Assembly (NCBI GenBank): GCA_903858115.1
Contig: CAIOHR010000349.1
Span: forward strand, 1 to 64,000
Direction of reading: 5' to 3'
DNA from: an uncultured Pirellula sp.
GTDB taxonomy: Bacteria; Planctomycetota; Planctomycetia; Pirellulales; Pirellulaceae
DNA length: 64,000 nt
In this document: one piece after another, positions 51,776-61,327 of the stretch
How the letters are laid out: every line of letters starts with the position of its first letter
Position numbering within the stretch: position 1 is the first letter of the stretch
Program-made: the position numbers and the translations under genes
The notes under the pieces: generated by a model
Seen by the model: the letters and a program-made list of their open reading frames with translations, nothing else
What the model was told of the DNA's origin: nothing
The model's database searches: none

Positions 51776-53212
51776 TCAAGCGAGAATCTCCTTCACCACG
51801 TTCCCATGCACATCCGTGAGGCGTCGGTCCACGCCGTTGGTGCGCACGGTGAGTTTTTGATGATCGATGCCGAGCAGGTGCAGGATGGTGGCATGCATAT
51901 CGTAGCCGGTGGTGATGTCTTGCGCGGCCTGGTAGCCCAGATCGTCGCTCTGGCCGTGGGCGATGCCGGGCTTGATGCCTGCGCCCCAAAGCCAGCTCAC
52001 AAAACTGCCGCAGTTGTGATCGCGGCCCAGTGATCCCTGCGAAAACGGCGTGCGTCCAAACTCCGTGGTCCAGACGACGAGTGTGTCTTCGGCGAGTCCG
52101 CGCTGGCGGAGATCGCGCAGCAGGGCGGCGATTGGCTTGTCGATGCTGGCGCACATGGGCGGGAGTTCTTTGGGGATGTTGCCGTGGTTGTCCCAGTTGT
52201 TCACCGCGCCCTCGGGGCCGCTCCACACCTGGACAAAGCGCACGCCGCGCTCGATGAGTCGCGTTGCGAGCAGGCAACGCTTGCCGAAGTCAGCAGTGGC
52301 TTTGTCGGCGCTGTCGAGGCAGTAGGCCTGGCGTGCAGACTCGGGCTCGCGCATCACGTCGAAGGCTTCGGGCGCGCTGAGCTGAAGCTTTGCGGCGAGT
52401 TGATAGCCGGCAATGCGGGCATCGAGTCGTGAATCGCCGGGATGTTGCGCGGCGTGCGCCTGATTCATCTGGTTCAACAACGCCAGTCCGTCGCCATCGG
52501 CCTGGCGCGTGGCGAAGGCGAACTTGTCGCTGGCAAAGAGGTCGGGGATGGGTTGCGACGCGCCTGCTTTGATGACGGTGCCTTGATGCACGGCAGGCAG
52601 AAAGCCAGAGGTGAAGCAACCGCGTCCGTTGTAGGGTAGGCCGCGCGCATCAGGCAGCACGATGAAGGTGGGAAGGTTGTCGGTGAGATTGCCGAGCGCG
52701 TAGGAAATCCATGCACCCATGCAGGGGAAGCCCGGCAGCAGGAAGCCGTTGTTCATCAGGTAGGCGCTCTGACCATGCACATTCGAGCGGCCCTGCATCG
52801 CCATGAGAAAGGCCATCTCGTCCACGAGCTTCGCCTGCTCGGGAAACAGACTGCTCGCCCAGCGTCCGCTTTGACCATGCTGCTTGAACTCAAACGGGCT
52901 CTTCATCAGCGGCCCCTGCATGCCGGTCGCGCCTTCGATTTTCACCTTCGAGCCGAGCTCCTGTCCGTGCTGTTTCGTGAGCATCGGTTTGTAATCCCAG
53001 AGGTCCATCGGGCTCGCGCCGCCATTCATGAAAAGCTGGATGACGCGTTTCACTTTTGCCGGATGATGAATGCCGCCGTTGAACTCCGGCCTTGGCATCG
53101 GGACGATGGCGGAGGCATCGCGAGCGAGCAGTTGCGAAAGCGCGACCCCCGCGAATCCGCTGCTGATGCCACCGAGAAAGTCGCGTCGGGTGTGAAGTGG
53201 AAGTGTGTTCAT
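51776..53212 (-). CDS. DUF1501 family protein, Tat-exported
   Basis: 478 residues from MNTLPLHTRRDFLGGISSGF (Tat-type TRRDFLGG). Upstream in-frame ATGs at 53233 and 53254 arise from a 21-base duplicated leader, so the true start is uncertain. DUF1501 motifs: LFMNGGASPMDLWDYKP, GFPCMGAWISYALG, WTTEFGRTPFSQG, GRDHNCGSFVSWLWGAG, and the terminal RRLTDVHGNVVKEILA. It lies 83 bases upstream of PSD1 48723-51692 and downstream of an unrecognised exported protein. Same presumed envelope role as the other DUF1501 proteins. Confidence 0.92.
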   Translation of the reverse strand: MNTLPLHTRRDFLGGISSGFAGVALSQLLARDASAIVPMPRPEFNGGIHHPAKVKRVIQLFMNGGASPMDLWDYKPMLTKQHGQELGSKVKIEGATGMQGPLMKSPFEFKQHGQSGRWASSLFPEQAKLVDEMAFLMAMQGRSNVHGQSAYLMNNGFLLPGFPCMGAWISYALGNLTDNLPTFIVLPDARGLPYNGRGCFTSGFLPAVHQGTVIKAGASQPIPDLFASDKFAFATRQADGDGLALLNQMNQAHAAQHPGDSRLDARIAGYQLAAKLQLSAPEAFDVMREPESARQAYCLDSADKATADFGKRCLLATRLIERGVRFVQVWSGPEGAVNNWDNHGNIPKELPPMCASIDKPIAALLRDLRQRGLAEDTLVVWTTEFGRTPFSQGSLGRDHNCGSFVSWLWGAGIKPGIAHGQSDDLGYQAAQDITTGYDMHATILHLLGIDHQKLTVRTNGVDRRLTDVHGNVVKEILA

Positions 53213-53247
53213 GGGGTTCAGAAGTCTGTTCATGGGGTTCAATGGTG
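53213..53247. repeat. Tandem duplicated start-codon leader of DUF1501
   Basis: TGTTCATGGGGTTCA occurs twice 21 bases apart, duplicating the ATG context of the DUF1501 gene (encoded NPMN...NPMN). It creates three in-frame ATG candidates. Confidence 0.85.
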
Positions 53248-53311
53248 GAGGCATTCAGCGAAGGACTTCGCCTTTTGTCGCGCCGGCAGGCACATCGAGA
53301 AACTGTATCTG

Positions 53312-53416
53312 TCAAACGGTCTCAAAGCCCGCGTAGTCGATGAATTCCCACATGGCTTTCTCGTCTCGCGTGACCTCGAAAACCCTCGGCTGCTCGCCCA
53401 GGTTGTAGCGCACCTC
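53312..53416 (-). pseudogene. Short coding remnant, family unknown
   Basis: An in-frame stretch EVRYNLGEQPRVFEV then TRDEKAMWEFIDYAGFETV and a stop has strongly coding-like composition but no start or upstream part. It lies between DUF1501 and the next gene and is probably the C-terminal scrap of a lost exported protein. Confidence 0.4.
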
Positions 53417-53428
53417 AGCACCTCAGGG

Positions 53429-54706
53429 CTACTCCCGCCCCTGAAACTCTTCTTCTCTGGGCAGAGCATTTACTTTCCAAGTGGGGGGATAGAAGCGGAC
53501 GATGCGTTTCGGGCGGTAGCCTTCGAGCATCATGTCCATCTTGAGCTTGATCTGCACGCCGCTGCTGCCGGGATCGACGGGGATCGTCTTCACGTCGAGG
53601 ATACCGCCGGTTTTGCGGTCGTTCACGGGGTCGTAGGTCATGAGGCTATCGCGCGCGACGGCAAGGCCTCCGCGCGGTTCGGCAGGCGGCGGGCTGCCAT
53701 CGGCCGGCGGTTTGGCGTTCGGGTCTTTGATGGTGAGTTCGTCGAAGAGCTTGGGATCGACATTGCCAAAGAAGGTGATGGTGACGAATTGAGGCTCGTC
53801 CTCGACGGCGGTGACCCAGCCGGGCAGCCCGCGCTGGCGGATGTGGATGCGGTGGCGTTCGAGTTGCTGAGCGCTGGCAAGGTTTCGCGCTTGTTCATCG
53901 AGCCACACGTCGGTGATGCGTCCAGGGCCGTAGAGGGTGGCCCAGGTGAGATTGAAGAGGACGCTTTGGCCGGGTTGCAGGGCTTTAAGATCTTCTAAGG
54001 CTTTGCCTTCGAAGATGCGGGTGCTGGCGAGGAGGTCGAAGGTCTTCGGGGAATGGAGTGCTGAAGTAGTGGCGTTTTTTGGAACCCCAGCACTCCCTTT
54101 CTCCACGACTCCATCACTCCCGGCTCCGCTCTGGAGCGATGCAGTGAGCTTCATCGTGGTGAGGTCCACGCTGTCGATCTTCCAGAGCTGCTTCTGCCGC
54201 GTATGATGCGTGAAGTCATCCTCGATGCGGAAGCAGCGGCGGAAGTCGAACTCCGGGGTCTTGCGCCGGAAAGCGGTGTCGGGTGGCGGTGTCTTGTCAT
54301 TCGGATCGACCAGATAAAACAAGCCGTGCAGGTGTGTGCCCAGCGGGATGTCCTGAAGCGCGGCCGGTGCTCCATGAAACCAGATGGAGCCATACGGCAG
54401 CATCCCCGCATCGACCGGGAGGTCCCAAACTCCGCGATCCTGGCTGTCATTGCGATCCACGCGAATCTGGAACCGCCGTTCGAGATGGTCCACCTTGATG
54501 AGTTCGCCCGAGACCGCGTGCGCCGATCCCTCCGGCGGAAACTGACCTTCGACGATCTGATACCATTCGGGCGCGGCATTCGGATCCTTGGGATTTCGCT
54601 TCTTCTCGCCGGCCTTCACCGGTCCATCGGCGTCGGTGCGGAACTTGGGTTTGTCCTCGGCGTGGAGGAGTGCGGTGAGACAGCAGAGGGCGAGCAGGAG
54701 ACGCAT
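53429..54706 (-). CDS. Exported protein of unrecognised family (paralogue of 61483-62787)
   Basis: 425 residues with a Sec signal (MRLLLALCCLTALLHAED). Its segments LPVDAGMLPYGSIWFHGAPA, DIPLGTHLHGLFYL, ITDVWLDEQARN, ARDSLMTYDPVNDR, SSGVQIKLKMDMMLEGYRP and RIVRFYPPTWK have counterparts in the same order in 61483-62787, so both belong to one family. The N-terminal third is probably a small beta-barrel. Bases about 54095-54125 encode an insert (DGVVEKGSAGVPKN) that looks like an internalised copy of its leader repeat. It lies upstream of a DUF1501/PSD1 pair and downstream of a DUF1552 gene. No catalytic motif was identified. Confidence 0.8.
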   Translation of the reverse strand: MRLLLALCCLTALLHAEDKPKFRTDADGPVKAGEKKRNPKDPNAAPEWYQIVEGQFPPEGSAHAVSGELIKVDHLERRFQIRVDRNDSQDRGVWDLPVDAGMLPYGSIWFHGAPAALQDIPLGTHLHGLFYLVDPNDKTPPPDTAFRRKTPEFDFRRCFRIEDDFTHHTRQKQLWKIDSVDLTTMKLTASLQSGAGSDGVVEKGSAGVPKNATTSALHSPKTFDLLASTRIFEGKALEDLKALQPGQSVLFNLTWATLYGPGRITDVWLDEQARNLASAQQLERHRIHIRQRGLPGWVTAVEDEPQFVTITFFGNVDPKLFDELTIKDPNAKPPADGSPPPAEPRGGLAVARDSLMTYDPVNDRKTGGILDVKTIPVDPGSSGVQIKLKMDMMLEGYRPKRIVRFYPPTWKVNALPREEEFQGRE

Positions 54707-54745
54707 GTGGGGAACCGGAGTATTGGAGTGATGGAGTGATGGGAT
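54707..54745. repeat. A/C-rich tandem leader repeat
   Basis: On the minus strand, units of CATCACTC / CAATACTCC precede the ATG at 54706 (plus strand TGGAGTGATGGAGTGATGG). The same wording recurs inside the gene near 54103-54122. Confidence 0.8.
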
Positions 54746-54970
54746 CAGTCTTTCGGCTTCGTTTCGGCCGCTGTCTCAGGGCGTTTCAAACTCGCGGGCA
54801 GCGGCGCGGGCGGCAGTCGCCGCGCGGCGCATGATGCAACAGTTCGGCATACGGCATCACCGTGAAGCTCATCACCTCGTCTGTGCTCTCGTTGCGGAAC
54901 TTCCCACGAGGAGAGGCAACAGGGCAAAGGCGAGCGTGAGCGTCAGGAATGTGATGGCGGGTAGTTTCAT
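54745..54970 (-). pseudogene. Small exported-protein gene broken by frameshifts
   Basis: It opens with MKLPAITFLTLTLAFALLPL (signal peptide), then continues only if the frame is changed: GKFRNESTDEVMSFTVMPYA in a second frame and LPPAPLPASLKRPETAAETK in a third. Each part looks coding, so a gene of about 70 codons appears to have taken two indels. It lies in the 336-base gap after DUF1552; the remainder holds leader-type repeats (CTCCAACACTCCAACTCTCC on the minus strand). Confidence 0.45.
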
Positions 54971-55042
54971 GTGTTTTTGGTTCTTGGTGGAGAGTTGGAG
55001 TGTTGGAGCAGTTCATAACTCCATAGCGGCAGTCGCCGAGCC

Positions 55043-56404
55043 TCAACCCACAATCTGCGAGAGCGGCCCCACGCTGTCCTGGAACTTGTCCGCCTTCACG
55101 TCCACGCGTTGCAGCATGGTGAGCAGCAGGTTGCTGAGGCGGGCGTCGCCATCGACGGGCCGCGAGCAAATCTTGTAGTGTTCCTGGGCGTTGGTGACGT
55201 CGTATTTGGTGATCTTCGGCAGGTTGAAATCCACGTGCGTGCCGTGCTTGTAGCCGAGCGCTTTGCCACCGGCGAGGATGGTGGGGAGGTTGGCGTTGCC
55301 GTGGCTGTGGCCGTAGGCCATGCCGCTGCCCCAGAGGACCTGCGTGGTGTCGAGCAGGGGTGTGTCGCCTTCCTTGTGCTCCTTGAGCTGGTCCAGGAAG
55401 TAGCTGAGCTGGCCAACGAGGAAGGTATCGGTCTCCGTGAGGCGGCGGAGCTGCTCGGGGTCGCCATTGTGATGGCTGAGGCCGTGGCGGGTCTGCAAAA
55501 TGCCGATCTCAGGGATGCCGCTGGTGTTGCCCTCGCTGCCGATGCCGCAGGTGATGACGCGCGTCGAATCCGTGCGCAGCGCCATGACCATGAGGTCGTA
55601 GAAGAGGCGGTAATACTCGCCAGCCTCGGCCATGCTGAGCTTGCGCTGGAGGCGTGCAGCTTCGTCAGCAGGGACGGCGGGCTTGGGCACGTTCAGCCAC
55701 TCGTCGGCGCGGCGGGTGCGCTCCTCGACCTGGCGCACGGCGGTTAGGTATTCGTCGAGCTTGCTGCGGTCTTCGCTGCCGAGATTGTTGTTCACGCGTT
55801 TTGCGTCATCGGCCACAATGTCAAGGATGCTGCTGCGACGGCTGAGACGGCGGCGGATGGTCTCCTTGCTGTCCTTCTCGACGCCGAAGAGGACGTTGAA
55901 AATCTGCTGCGTATTCCGTTCGGCGGGAATCTGGATGCCATCCTTCGACCACGCGAGCGAGGTGCCCTCGATGGCCATTTCGAGCGACGAAAAGCGCGTG
56001 GCATTGCCCTGCGCTTCGGCCATGAGCTGGTCAGCGGAGACGGTGTTGCGGAAAGCGCCGCCGTCGCCGGGGACGTTCGCACCGGTGAGCCAGACTCTCT
56101 CGCAGTTGTGGTGCTTGCCGATGACCATCGGGTGATGCAGGCCGCTGATCGGCGTGATGTCAGCGCGGTGTTTTTCCAAAGCCTTGAGCGGCGCGGTGAA
56201 CTCATAGTCCTTGCCCGCTTTATGAATCTGCCAAGTGAGCGTGTTCACACCGTTGGGGATGTAAAGAAACACGCTGCGCTTGGGCTTGGACGGCGCGGGG
56301 ACTGCCGCCATACAGTTGAGAAGCGGCAAGGCGATAGTCGCACCGAGCCCTCGCAGCATCGTGCGTCGGGAGATTTGCCATTGGTGGAGATGGAGATGCG
56401 GCAT
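55043..56404 (-). CDS. DUF1552 family protein, Tat-exported (canonical HxxSHH)
   Basis: 453 residues from [20 protein letters not shown] (Tat signal; the frame is open to 56467 through an A-rich repeat). PF07586 features: [66 protein letters not shown], and the defining HGLSHH (about 55473-55490), then [20 protein letters not shown]. It differs from the 26252/31961 pair and resembles the partial gene at 62784. It lies downstream of DUF1592 56579-59011 with a REP-1 element between, the usual pair. Confidence 0.93.
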   Translation of the reverse strand: MPHLHLHQWQISRRTMLRGLGATIALPLLNCMAAVPAPSKPKRSVFLYIPNGVNTLTWQIHKAGKDYEFTAPLKALEKHRADITPISGLHHPMVIGKHHNCERVWLTGANVPGDGGAFRNTVSADQLMAEAQGNATRFSSLEMAIEGTSLAWSKDGIQIPAERNTQQIFNVLFGVEKDSKETIRRRLSRRSSILDIVADDAKRVNNNLGSEDRSKLDEYLTAVRQVEERTRRADEWLNVPKPAVPADEAARLQRKLSMAEAGEYYRLFYDLMVMALRTDSTRVITCGIGSEGNTSGIPEIGILQTRHGLSHHNGDPEQLRRLTETDTFLVGQLSYFLDQLKEHKEGDTPLLDTTQVLWGSGMAYGHSHGNANLPTILAGGKALGYKHGTHVDFNLPKITKYDVTNAQEHYKICSRPVDGDARLSNLLLTMLQRVDVKADKFQDSVGPLSQIVG

Positions 56405-56467
56405 GATTGGTGCTTTCTTGGAGAGTCTTTGGTTGTTAGTTGTGCGATTCTTAGTTGTGCGATTCAT
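56405..56467. repeat. A-rich tandem leader repeat upstream of DUF1552
   Basis: On the minus strand AATCGCACAACTAA occurs twice, followed by CAACCAAAGACTC, ending just before the DUF1552 ATG. In frame it would read [11 protein letters not shown], which explains the open upstream extension. Confidence 0.75.
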
Positions 56468-56468
56468 T

Positions 56469-56523
56469 GTACGACGGACTTCCAGTCCGTCGAGAATTTC
56501 GATGGACTGGAAGTCCGTCGTAC
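56469..56523. repeat. REP-1 palindrome pair
   Basis: Two inverted hairpins (GACGGACT-TCC-AGTCCGTC; second arm starts CGATGGACT) with 7 bases between. This is the most distant copy, 22 kb from the RAYT gene. Confidence 0.93.
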
Positions 56524-56578
56524 CTTTCGGTGCGGCTTTGTCGTGTTCGGGTTGTGGGACAAGTCGTCGGACGGATCG

Positions 56579-59011
56579 TCAACGTAATTGGAATAAGTCA
56601 GAACAAACAAACGCCTCGACAATGTCTTTAAGGCGGTAGTCCTTTGCTTTACTGACGGCGGCGATCTTCATCAATTCGTCGCGGTCCGTGAAGGTCGTCG
56701 TACGGCGCAGGCCGTAGGTGGCAAGTTTCTCGATGAACGTGGCGTTGAAGGCATCGATGTCTTGCAGGAGAAGTTGCTTCAACTCCTCGGCATTCTTGTA
56801 TTCGCGGCCATCGGGCAGCATACCAGATGAGACGACATTCGGGTTCGCACCGATGCCGTCGGTGACTTCCTCGGTGCGCCAGCGACCGATGGCGTCGTAG
56901 TTCTCGAAGGCTAGGCCAAGTGGATCGATCTTCGCGTGGCAGGCGGCGCAGTTCGCATCGTGGATATGCGCTTCGAGCTTCTCGCGCAGCGTGGCTTTCG
57001 GGCCGGTGGGGTTCGTGGGGATCGGGTTGACGTTCGCTGGCGGCGGCGGCGGTGATTTGCCGAAGATGGACTCCATGACCCACACGCCGCGATGCACGGG
57101 ACGATGCCGCGAGCCGTCGCTGGTGAGCGATAGGATGGATGCCTGGGTGAGCAGCCCACCGCGCTTGCTTTCGGCAGGCAGGGAGACGCGTTGGAAGTCA
57201 TTCCACGGAATGCCTGCGTCCGGCAAGCCGTAGAACTGGGCGAGGCAGGCGTTCATCATGCTCCAATCGCTGTGCAAAAACTCACGCAGCGTGAGCCCGG
57301 CTCGGAGCACTTCCCGGACGAAGGCCTGGGTCTCGCCGATCATACTGGCTTCGAGCGTCTTGTCGTAGTCGGGGAAGAGCTTCTTGTCCGGCGGGAACAT
57401 CCCCACCTTGCGCAGGCGCAGCCACTGCGAACTGAACGCATCCGTGAAGCGCACCGAGCGCTCGTCCTTCAACATCCGTGCGACTTGTCGTGCCAGCTCT
57501 GCCTTGTCATGCAACTTGCCTTGCTCGGCGAGCGTGAGGAGTTCCGAGTCCGGCATCGTGCTCCAGAGGAAGTAGGACACACGTGACGCGAGTTCCCAAT
57601 CGTTGAGTGTGGTGCGCTGCGCATTCTCGTCACCCTCCGCGAGAAACAGGAAACTCTTCGAGTTCAGGATCGCCAGCATCCCGGCCTTCACGGCATCGCG
57701 AAACGTCTCCTTCGCTTCGAGTTCGCTCTTCACGATGGTCATGTAGCCGTCGATCTCCTCATCGGCGACCGGACGACGAAACGCACGCTTCGCCAGCGTG
57801 GCGAGGCACTCGCGCACTTGCACCAGGTTGCCTTCCTCGCGCGGCATGTAGTCATCGCGGAGTTGCTTCTCGCGGTCTTCAATGATTGGCCCCTTCCACG
57901 AGATGGAGTCCATGATGAGAAAGGGATAACGTGGCTGGCCCTGCTCATCGGTGAGCTTCATCTGCCAGGGGATGCGGCCGATTTTCGTGCTGATGAACGG
58001 GATGTTGCCATGCCGACCCGAGCGCGGGATGGTCGACGGACCCGGCACGTCGTTGTAAACGTGAATGGTCGGTCGCCCCTTCGGCAAATGCGCGCGGAAG
58101 GTCACGGTGATCGGCTTGTCCTCGGGCGCGATGATGTCCTGCTCGAACAACACGCGGTCGAGCTTCTCCTCATACACCTTCAAGCGCGGTGCGCGGCCAT
58201 TCTTCGGTTTCAACCCGCTGAGCGTGTAGCTGATCTCATACACGCCCGCCTCGGGCAGTGGGTCCTTCAGCAACGAGTAGCGGAAAATGTCCCCTGGCCA
58301 CATCTCGTAACGCACTTTGTCGAGAAGGCCCATTTCACGCAGCCGTTCGCGATGCCGCTCGTCGATCTGTTCCTCGTAAAGCGGAGGCTTCGATCCTCCG
58401 AAGGGCAGCACGGGTTTCGCGCCCTTCTTTGGCGGCACAATCTCAGGGTAGGCCTCTTTCAAGACCGTCTCCGCCGCTGCGAGATATTTTTCGATGTTCG
58501 AGGGCGAGAGCGTCAGCACCGAACCAATGCGTTCAAAGCCATGCCACTCCTGGTCTTCCAATAGAGCGCCCGGGTCCTTCGCATCATACTGCACGCCGAT
58601 GAGATCACGCAGCGTGTTCACATACTCGTCGCGGGTGAGCCGGTTGTAGGTCACACGACCACGCGAGGCCATGCGCGCTTGCTCGCCATCCTTCAACTTC
58701 GCCGCGATCCACTCCACCACCTTCGCACTATCCTCCGCCGCAGGCCGCTTCTTCTCCTTTTTTGGCGGCATCTCGCCCGAGTTGATGCGTTCCATGATCT
58801 CAATCCACTGCGGCGTGTTCTCAAAGCCGACCTTTGGGGAGAGCGTGTCGAGCCGGAAGTCGCCCTTCTGCACATCCGCATCGTGGCACTTGTTGCAGTG
58901 CTGAGCGAAGTAAGTGGTCACCTTGGGATCGAGTGCGGTGACTGGCCCATCAGCCGCGTGCAACGCGGCGAACGACGAGAGAAATAAGGCGGTGAGGAGG
59001 GTAAGTTTCAT
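56579..59011 (-). CDS. DUF1592-group cytochrome-c-like protein, standard length
   Basis: 810 residues from MKLTLLTALFLSSFAALHAAD (signal peptide); the upstream open frame is leader repeat. PSCyt1 (CNKCHDADVQ, SGEMPPKKEKK), DUF1587 (YNRLTRDEYVNTLRDLIG), a beta-rich segment (about 250-400), DUF1595 (LAKRAFRRPVADEE), DUF1592 (DWELASRVSYFLWSTMPDSEL), DUF1588 (GVWVMESIFGKSPPPPPANV, CAACHAKIDPLGLAFENYDAIG) and DUF1585 (FIEKLATYGLRR). The length is typical, unlike the 1371- and 1322-residue paralogues. It pairs with DUF1552 55043-56404. Confidence 0.93.
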   Translation of the reverse strand: MKLTLLTALFLSSFAALHAADGPVTALDPKVTTYFAQHCNKCHDADVQKGDFRLDTLSPKVGFENTPQWIEIMERINSGEMPPKKEKKRPAAEDSAKVVEWIAAKLKDGEQARMASRGRVTYNRLTRDEYVNTLRDLIGVQYDAKDPGALLEDQEWHGFERIGSVLTLSPSNIEKYLAAAETVLKEAYPEIVPPKKGAKPVLPFGGSKPPLYEEQIDERHRERLREMGLLDKVRYEMWPGDIFRYSLLKDPLPEAGVYEISYTLSGLKPKNGRAPRLKVYEEKLDRVLFEQDIIAPEDKPITVTFRAHLPKGRPTIHVYNDVPGPSTIPRSGRHGNIPFISTKIGRIPWQMKLTDEQGQPRYPFLIMDSISWKGPIIEDREKQLRDDYMPREEGNLVQVRECLATLAKRAFRRPVADEEIDGYMTIVKSELEAKETFRDAVKAGMLAILNSKSFLFLAEGDENAQRTTLNDWELASRVSYFLWSTMPDSELLTLAEQGKLHDKAELARQVARMLKDERSVRFTDAFSSQWLRLRKVGMFPPDKKLFPDYDKTLEASMIGETQAFVREVLRAGLTLREFLHSDWSMMNACLAQFYGLPDAGIPWNDFQRVSLPAESKRGGLLTQASILSLTSDGSRHRPVHRGVWVMESIFGKSPPPPPANVNPIPTNPTGPKATLREKLEAHIHDANCAACHAKIDPLGLAFENYDAIGRWRTEEVTDGIGANPNVVSSGMLPDGREYKNAEELKQLLLQDIDAFNATFIEKLATYGLRRTTTFTDRDELMKIAAVSKAKDYRLKDIVEAFVCSDLFQLR

Positions 59012-59060
59012 GTTCTTGGTTCTTAGTTCATGGTTCTTAGTTCTTGGTTCGCGGTTCCCA
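59012..59060. repeat. AAGAACC tandem leader repeat
   Basis: The minus strand carries repeated AACTAAGAACC / AAGAAC units before the DUF1592 ATG. Related runs lie at 59091-59106, 61328-61352, 62680-62715 (inside a gene) and 54971-54990. Confidence 0.8.
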
Positions 59061-59117
59061 GTTTCGATTTCTCGGCGTCTCGCTGGGCAACGAAGAACCA
59101 AGAACGATAGTGGCGGA

Positions 59118-60122
59118 TCATGGCGCCAGACTCCCGGTTTGGCAGAATTCCTGCCACTTCCGAGCATACTCTTCCGTCGGCAGCCACGACGCCTCGCTCT
59201 TGTATCCTGCAAACTGCGCATACGGCGCAATCTCCAGCAATTGCCCGACAACCACCGGCGTCTTCCAGGACCATTGGAACTTGTCGTCCCGCACGCGCAC
59301 TCCGTCCAGGTTCTTACCCAGCCATCCCTTCTCTTCCGCTGCGTCGATCAGCTTGGGCGGTCCCTTGCTCGGATCGGCATCGGCCGGCACTCGCAGGTGA
59401 TACGCCGTCCGAATGAACGCCATCACGATCGGCAGCGTCTGGGTTCCTCGCGGTCCCTCTCCCCAATGCCCGCCGCCCGGTTCGACAATCATGTGCATCC
59501 GCGCGTGGTGCTCCTTACGCAGCTTCTTGACCGTCTCCAACTGGTCCTGGAAGTAAGATCTATCGTTCTCACCGCTGAGAACGAGTCCCGGGATCGGGTA
59601 GATCGCCGGCTCCGAAAACTGCTTGCCGAACGCCGACTTAAACGCGATCCAGGCGAAGACCCGTTCCGGATGCTTGCCGCCGAATCCGCTGACGAACGCC
59701 GTTGCGTTGGAATGCCCGAACAAACACAGCGGCGCGTTCACGACCTCCCGGTGCCCGCTCTGCTTTGCCAATTCCGCGAATGCCTCCAGGAGCCGCGTAT
59801 CGGGCGACTTCTGGTGGCCGGGGAACCCCAACTGCGTCCCGTCCGGCAGTTTGCCCAACTGGTCGAACGCCACAATCCCACAGCTCAATTCGTTCCCCAG
59901 ATCCTGCACCTCAGGACTTACGGACCATTGCTCCCCCGTTCCGTGATAGGGGAATACCAGCAGCCCTTTGATGAACGCGGTGTCCTTCGGCAGCCAAAGA
60001 TGAAACAACCCGTTCTCTGTCGTAAAGGGCCAGGCATACGGCGTCTTCGGCTCGCCGGCGGAAGCGTTCGGCAAAAGCCCCCGCGACGCGAGTAGGAGGA
60101 GGCAGAGGAAGGTGCGGATCAT
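59118..60122 (-). CDS. Alpha/beta hydrolase, exported
   Basis: 334 residues from MIRTFLCLLLLASRGLLPNASAG (signal peptide; the open frame to 60524 is antisense-like extension inside the neighbour). Alpha/beta-hydrolase features: GLLVFPYHGTGEQW (oxyanion side), nucleophile elbow LFGHSNATAF (about 143-152), LVLSGENDRSYF (acid), EPGGGHWGEG (His). It resembles PHB-depolymerase/feruloyl-esterase-like fold proteins in PVC genomes. Its ATG overlaps the upstream hydrolase stop by 4 bases, so the two are translationally coupled. Likely extracellular ester cleavage; substrate unknown. Confidence 0.85.
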   Translation of the reverse strand: MIRTFLCLLLLASRGLLPNASAGEPKTPYAWPFTTENGLFHLWLPKDTAFIKGLLVFPYHGTGEQWSVSPEVQDLGNELSCGIVAFDQLGKLPDGTQLGFPGHQKSPDTRLLEAFAELAKQSGHREVVNAPLCLFGHSNATAFVSGFGGKHPERVFAWIAFKSAFGKQFSEPAIYPIPGLVLSGENDRSYFQDQLETVKKLRKEHHARMHMIVEPGGGHWGEGPRGTQTLPIVMAFIRTAYHLRVPADADPSKGPPKLIDAAEEKGWLGKNLDGVRVRDDKFQWSWKTPVVVGQLLEIAPYAQFAGYKSEASWLPTEEYARKWQEFCQTGSLAP

Positions 60123-61327
60123 TTGATTTCTTGGTAGTCGGAGGTGAGGGTCAGCTTGTCGGCGTAGACGTTGATATACCAAGCCGTCGTGCCGACGGGG
60201 AGGGTCGCCGTGGCGGTCATCGTCTTCAGGTCGAAGTGCGCCGGCGTCTCGACCCACTTGCGCGTGCCGGTGAAGCCTTCGTCGGTCGTCGAGATTAGCA
60301 CAGCGCGGTCGATCGGCTTCGTGGAGGTGAAGGTCGCGGTCGCATGGCCATCCTGGACGGTGGCCATGGGCGAGTTGCCCCACGGTTTGCCGGTTGACAC
60401 GACGCTTTGGGCGAAGGCGTAGCTGTCGGGTGGATTCCAGCCGGCCGGGTGGCTGTGGCCCATCTTCGTCACGAGGGAGACCATGCGGGGCCCGGGCGCC
60501 TTGCGGTAGTTCTCCGCCTGGCATCCGAGGGGGAAGTGCGCGTCCTGCGGCCAGGAGAGCCAGAGCACGGGCATCTTCACGCGGTCGGCGTAATTCATGG
60601 CATCCCAGACCTGCTTATAGCCTTCGTTGTCATGGAGGGCTGCGCCCCAGCCGTTTTCGGCGTCGAAGAGGTGGCCGCAACCATAGGTCGGAATGCCGAA
60701 AGCGAATCGTTCGTCGAGGCCGATGACGGTGCTCGTGATCACTCCGCCCCAGGAGATTCCCATCACGCCGATCTTAGACGGATCGACTTCGGGCAGGGTG
60801 CGCAGGAGTGAGTTCGCCAGCATCGTGTCGGCCAGCGCGTGGTACATCCACTGTTCCTTCAGGGGCAGCTTCGAGTCGGCGAACGTCCCGTCGCGGGCCG
60901 GGCCGGAGAATGCGTGGCGCGCCCAGATGGGTCGGCCCTTGGCCTCCGTCTTCTCGTAGACGTCGGTCTGGCCTTCGACCGCGATACTTATGGCCGCAAA
61001 GCCCTGGGCGTTCCACTTCTGCACCCACTCCTTGTAGGCCGTGCCGCCGCCTCCATGGACGAGGACGATGCCGGGAATCTTCCCTTCGCGTTTGGCCGGC
61101 AAGCCGATCCAGGCGAAAACTCGGGTGGGTTTTCCCTTCCAAGGCAGGGCATCATAGAAGATCGCATGGACTGCGCCATCGGGCTGGAAGCCTTCGGCTT
61201 CAGAGGTCTTCGGTGCCTGGGCGCAGGTATCGAGCAGGCCCAGCGCCACCTTGCGGTCGACGATTGTTTCGGCGCAGAGCGAGGCCGATAGGAGCAGCGA
61301 GGCGAGTAGGGTGGTGGTGGGTTTCAT
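60119..61327 (-). CDS. Alpha/beta hydrolase (acetyl-xylan-esterase/dienelactone-hydrolase-like), exported
   Basis: 402 residues, signal peptide MKPTTTLLASLLLSASLCAE. Core: FAWIGLPAKREGKIPGIVLV then HGGGGTAYKEWV (oxyanion region), nucleophile in GVMGISWGGVITS (about 185-197), PVLWLSWPQDAHFP (acid), TKMGHSHPAGW (His). An extra C-terminal beta domain (about 310-402, ATFTSTKPIDRAVLIS) probably binds carbohydrate. It is coupled to the next hydrolase (ATGA overlap). Likely removes acyl groups from polysaccharides outside the cell. Confidence 0.87.
   Translation of the reverse strand: MKPTTTLLASLLLSASLCAETIVDRKVALGLLDTCAQAPKTSEAEGFQPDGAVHAIFYDALPWKGKPTRVFAWIGLPAKREGKIPGIVLVHGGGGTAYKEWVQKWNAQGFAAISIAVEGQTDVYEKTEAKGRPIWARHAFSGPARDGTFADSKLPLKEQWMYHALADTMLANSLLRTLPEVDPSKIGVMGISWGGVITSTVIGLDERFAFGIPTYGCGHLFDAENGWGAALHDNEGYKQVWDAMNYADRVKMPVLWLSWPQDAHFPLGCQAENYRKAPGPRMVSLVTKMGHSHPAGWNPPDSYAFAQSVVSTGKPWGNSPMATVQDGHATATFTSTKPIDRAVLISTTDEGFTGTRKWVETPAHFDLKTMTATATLPVGTTAWYINVYADKLTLTSDYQEIK

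Noticed and set aside
51693-52277. 195-codon N-terminal extension of PSD1 48723-51692
   Set aside because: It is an out-of-frame shadow of DUF1501; a ribosome site plus signal peptide mark the start at 51692.
60123-60524. N-terminal extension of the hydrolase at 59118-60122
   Set aside because: It lies inside the upstream hydrolase gene in another frame, and the signal peptide begins at 60122.
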